Source: Dryas octopetala (Eukaryota > Streptophyta > Magnoliopsida > Rosales > Rosaceae). Taken from it: a stretch of DNA of 64,000 bases. This document shows positions 62,938 through 64,000 of the stretch, one piece after another; within the stretch, counting starts at the first letter, position 1; each line of letters begins with the position of its first letter. Below the pieces are notes generated by a model. The model was not told the origin of the DNA, searched no databases, and saw only the letters and a list, made by a program, of their open reading frames with translations. The stretch covers positions 6,636,501 through 6,700,500 of the forward strand of contig OY992840.1 in assembly GCA_963921425.1 (NCBI GenBank), read 5' to 3'. Position numbers and translations under genes: made by a program.

Positions 62938-63583
62938 CGGAAAAATTTACAAACATGACACATACTTTGATGGTTGTTTCATTTAAGGACATTAATTTTG
63001 ATTCGTGTTAATGAAGGACACATACTTTTATTTTGTGTTAATTAAGGATTATATTTTTTTTTTCAGTTTTTATCTCAACTTTGATCTAACGTTGGATCCA
63101 TTAAAACTCCACCAAATTCAGAAAAATTATACTGGGTTTAAAGATATGCATCTTCTCTTTACAATCATACAAAGATCACCCAAATCGGATCTCTACAACT
63201 CCAGATAATCGGCCCCAAAGTAGGATACCTGAAACTGTCCGATTTTCCAAATTTTTTTCTCAGAGGTCCGATTGAACAATTTCGGGTAACCTACTTTTGG
63301 GCCAATTATCTGGAGTTGTAGATGTCCGATTTGAGTGATCTTTATATGGTTGTAAAGAGGAGATGCATAGATTTAAACCAAGTATAAGTTTGATAAGTTT
63401 GCTAAATTTGGTGGAGTTTTGATAGGTCCAACGTTGGATCAAAGTTAAGATAAAAACTAAAAAAAAAATATAGTCCTTAATTGACACAAAATAAAAGTAT
63501 GTGTCCTTTATTAACACGAATCAAAACTAATGTCTTGAAATGAAACAACCATCAAAGTATGTGTCATATTTGTAAATTTTTCC
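62938..63583. mobile_element. Near-complete palindrome (foldback element, 646 bp) with 10-bp target duplication
   Basis: Two arms of about 310 bp, from GGAAAAATTTACAAACATGA leftmost to its complement rightmost, match over nearly their whole length (CAACTCCAGATAATCGGCCC against its inverse near 63300). The unpaired centre is about 63225-63275. Flanks are TTTGCAATGA at 62928-62937 and 63584-63593, a perfect 10-bp repeat. No coding capacity. High arm identity suggests recent origin or gene conversion between arms. A MULE-type foldback is the likeliest class. Confidence 0.88.
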
Positions 63584-63593
63584 TTTGCAATGA

Positions 63594-64000
63594 ATATAAA
63601 TAAACAAACTGTTGAAGGTAGTTCTAAATATGGCCGCCCAAAACGAACTAATGTAGGGAGTTTATTGAAACTATTAAATTCATAGTATGGTAAAGTAGCT
63701 CCTGGTTGAGGAGCCACTCCTTTGATGGGTCTCGCAATGGCTCTATTTCTCTATATAAATTTTAATTATGACGCCCACCAAGAAGTTGCTAAAGTCTGGA
63801 TGTTCAGAGGCCATGTTTTTGGTGTCCATAAAATCTCGAAAATTTCAATTAGCCTTGAAACTCATCTAAGTACTTGTACTAAACACCCTTTTGCTTTTAG
63901 GATAAATGATCCATGTACAAGTCAGTGTGCACAAAACTAATGAATTATATATATATATATATATATATTGATTTTGTGAAAAAAAAAAAAACAAGGAAAA
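63594..64000. other. Right edge, nothing recognised
   Basis: AT-rich DNA ending in a (TA)n run (about 63946-63969) and poly-A. A 72-codon open frame at 63722-63940 has no recognisable domain. Confidence 0.5.

Overview
The window is nuclear DNA from a flowering plant, most likely a woody rosid-type eudicot. The reasons are GT-AG introns in plant-specific gene families (jasmonate-type MYC, S-domain receptor kinase, PSY-type LRR receptor, CC-type NLR), AT-rich intergenic DNA full of microsatellites and small inverted-repeat transposons, and the fragments of LINE and LTR elements. Species cannot be fixed from sequence alone. A 200-N assembly gap lies at 24482-24681.

Three genes look intact. A ubiquitin-specific protease of the UBP20/UBP21 type (4282-8037, minus, 8 exons, 740 aa) and an ARF-GAP of the AGD8/AGD9 type (17230-23885, minus, 7 exons, 405 aa) were rebuilt exon by exon with matching splice phases. 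A single-exon MYC2-clade bHLH activator (44990-47068, plus, 692 aa) is complete. In Arabidopsis the same trio sits together twice (MYC4-AGD8-UBP20 and MYC3-AGD9-UBP21), so this is an old conserved block. Here it is stretched to about 43 kb by transposons and dead receptor genes.

Partial or dead host genes: the first three exons of a USP-like protein at the left edge (853-1918, minus); an S-domain receptor kinase with two in-frame stops (10833-14167, minus); a frameshifted lone copy of a kinase exon (14480-14718, minus); a PSY-receptor-like LRR fragment cut at both ends (15142-16434, minus); the first exon only of an EH-domain endocytic protein (53153-53287, plus); and a CC-NLR relic split by a MITE (57111-58385, plus).

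Most of the rest is transposon-derived. There are hAT elements with 8-bp target duplications (8948-10284; 62444-62845). MULE-like or foldback elements with 9-12-bp duplications lie at 36682-38285, 42898-43270, 43963-44139, 48814-49684, 57584-57974 and 62938-63583. There is also a broken Gypsy-type LTR element beside the gap, a LINE 3' fragment, and a loose family of hairpin-rich repeats with CACTCGG-like words. About 1.2 kb of non-coding DNA 3' of MYC is duplicated in direct orientation, and one copy carries a MULE absent from the other. Nothing here is a clearly new biological system. The most worthwhile leads are the conserved block, the in-frame 51-codon repeat inside a MULE, the hairpin array at 54110-54800, and the MITE with a triplicated arm.
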